A stretch of DNA of 8,062 nucleotides from Flavobacteriaceae bacterium (GTDB lineage: Bacteria; Bacteroidota; Bacteroidia; Flavobacteriales; Flavobacteriaceae): contig JAUXCI010000111.1 of NCBI GenBank assembly GCA_030618945.1, positions 1 to 8,062 on the forward strand, written 5' to 3'. Made by a program: the position numbers and the translations under genes. The notes below the pieces were generated by a model, which was given only the letters and a program-made list of their open reading frames with translations, was not told the DNA's origin and ran no database searches. This document shows positions 6,809 to 8,062 of this stretch, one piece after another. The first letter of the stretch is position 1. Each line of letters begins with the position of its first letter.

Positions 6809-8062
6809 CTAGCTGGCTGGCTTTATATTCTGATTGACCCTAAACAGATTATCCGGATCATATTTGCTTTTAATTTTTGCCAAGCGATCATAATTCTGCC
6901 TGTAACTGGCTTTTACTCTTTCCTGACCCTCATCCATCATAAAGTTGGAATAGGCTCCACCGGAGGAATAAGGATGCAAGGCTTCCTGATATTCTTTTGC
7001 CCAGGCGGTTATTTTTTCTTTATTTGCCGGATCAGGATCTACTCCTACAAACACTCCTGTATATTTAGCGTCTCTATAAGCCCATGGTGTATCCGTTAAA
7101 CCTGGTCTGCTGGCAGCCCCGCTAATAGGATACATGTGCATTTGTGATAAAGCGGTAGGAATGCTTGATCCGAATTTTTTGTGCTCTTTTCTGGCCTCAG
7201 CACCTAATTCAGTGAAAAAGTCAGCGCGCCAGTACCATTGCATACCTGATGGTAGAAGACCGTCGAAGAGGCTTTGAATTGAAGGGTAAGGCATCGGTCC
7301 AACGTGTTCAAAAAGAGGTTTTTTATCGCGAACAGCCTGAAAGAGTTGATCGAATTTTTCAGGATCTCCCACATAACACCAAACGATTGCACAGAATTTT
7401 TTCATATGAAGATGCTCCGGAAAAGGAGCTCCAGGGATTATCATGGCGGCCACAAATCCATTGAGATCTTCGTCAGCTTTATGAATGAAGTCATGGTACC
7501 ATTCCATGATTTCATCCATTTGTTCTACAGGCCATAGAGTTGGACCACCGATGACCGTTTTTACGGGATGTGCTTGAAATTTAAAAGAAGTAACAATGCC
7601 AAAATTGCCACCACCACCTCTGATCGCCCAGTGAAGATCTGAATTTTGTGAGGCGCTAACAGTAACAAATGAGCCATCTGCCAACACCATATCGGCCTCT
7701 AATAAATTATCAATAGTAAGGCCATATTTACGGGATAAATGTCCAACACCACCCCCTAAAGTAAGTCCTCCCACACCTGTAGTGGAGATTATCCCCGCTG
7801 GAACGGCAAGGCCAAAGGGATGTGTGGCGTGATCAACTTCACCCCATAAATTTCCACCACCTACTCTTACAGTATTATCAGAAGTATCTACTCTGATATA
7901 TTTAATACCAGAAAGGTCAATAACGATTCCTCCATCACAAATTCCTAGTCCTCCACCATTATGCCCGCCTCCTCTTACGGCGACCAACAGATTGTTTTCC
8001 CGACCGTAATTCACGGAAGCAATGACATCGGCCACGTCAACACATTTTATGATCATACCTGG
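6809..8062 (-). CDS. FAD-linked oxidoreductase with berberine-bridge (BBE) domain (5' end missing)
   Basis: The frame stays open past the right edge (codons for Pro and Gly precede ATG 8056), so 417 residues are visible and the true start is outside; ATG 8056 falls where relatives have an internal residue within the FAD-binding domain. The numbering below counts from ATG 8056. Residues 1 to about 140 are the FAD-binding type 4 (PCMH) domain: VAVRGGGHNGGGLG with His32, the expected covalent FAD anchor, then GGGNLWGEVD, TTGVGGLTLGGGVGHLSRKYG and EADMVLADG. RGGGGNFGIVTSFKF follows in the second part of the fold. Residues 363-415 are the BBE domain, with YSNFM, NYDRLAKIKSKYDPDNLF and NQNI. This family oxidises alcohols, sugars or amines and passes electrons to oxygen or another acceptor; the substrate cannot be told here. 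At the place where bicovalent members carry the cysteinyl link there is Ile90, so FAD is probably held through one histidine, as in 6-hydroxy-D-nicotine oxidase. A terminator follows the gene. Cellular location is unknown because the N-terminus is missing. Confidence 0.9.
   Translation of the reverse strand, partial: PGMIIKCVDVADVIASVNYGRENNLLVAVRGGGHNGGGLGICDGGIVIDLSGIKYIRVDTSDNTVRVGGGNLWGEVDHATHPFGLAVPAGIISTTGVGGLTLGGGVGHLSRKYGLTIDNLLEADMVLADGSFVTVSASQNSDLHWAIRGGGGNFGIVTSFKFQAHPVKTVIGGPTLWPVEQMDEIMEWYHDFIHKADEDLNGFVAAMIIPGAPFPEHLHMKKFCAIVWCYVGDPEKFDQLFQAVRDKKPLFEHVGPMPYPSIQSLFDGLLPSGMQWYWRADFFTELGAEARKEHKKFGSSIPTALSQMHMYPISGAASRPGLTDTPWAYRDAKYTGVFVGVDPDPANKEKITAWAKEYQEALHPYSSGGAYSNFMMDEGQERVKASYRQNYDRLAKIKSKYDPDNLFRVNQNIKPAS

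Noticed and set aside
8054..8056. ATG as the start of the oxidoreductase
   Set aside because: Starting here would cut into the FAD-binding domain just before the GGGHNGG motif, and the frame continues to the window edge.
5245..8062. Two - strand genes as a toxin/antitoxin-like or ADP-ribosylation defence pair
   Set aside because: The second gene is a flavin oxidoreductase with no ADP-ribosyltransferase features, the hydrolase is an exported lipoprotein, and a terminator separates them.

Overview
The window looks like a chromosomal segment of a member of the Bacteroidota, most likely a flavobacterium. The evidence is an AT-rich base composition, a protein matching the type IX secretion component PorZ, a TonB-dependent receptor of the Bacteroidetes kind (N-terminal carboxypeptidase-D-like domain before the plug), AT-rich leaders mostly without strong Shine-Dalgarno sequences, and a TANNTTTG-type -7 element. 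The genus cannot be fixed from the sequence.

Layout. On the + strand, bases 1-5161 hold three tightly packed genes: a 5'-truncated porZ-like gene (1-1983), recO (1996-2721) and a TonB-dependent receptor (2708-5161). The first gap is 12 bases. The second junction is a 14-base overlap, so the three are probably co-transcribed. After an 83-base convergent spacer come two genes on the - strand: a lipoprotein of the ADP-ribosylglycohydrolase fold (5245-6642) and, upstream of it, a covalent-flavin oxidoreductase of the berberine-bridge type (6809-8062), which runs off the right edge. The 166-base gap between them holds a strong hairpin terminator for the oxidoreductase gene and a candidate promoter for the lipoprotein gene, so these two are probably separate units. 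No stretch longer than 166 bases lacks a gene. I saw no tRNA, rRNA, CRISPR array, insertion sequence or phage gene.

How they fit together. The + strand unit mixes cell-surface functions (PorZ in the T9SS attachment complex, and an outer-membrane active transporter) with a housekeeping recombination mediator; shared transcription is supported, a shared pathway is not. The two - strand genes are accessory enzymes of unknown substrate. The most distinctive feature is the lipoprotein: it keeps the four metal-binding aspartates and the N-terminal glutamate of the ADP-ribosylglycohydrolase family, but both metal-site threonines and the usual GD pair are replaced. It is probably an exported enzyme acting on something other than classical protein ADP-ribosylation. 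I do not see a convincing new multi-gene system in this window.
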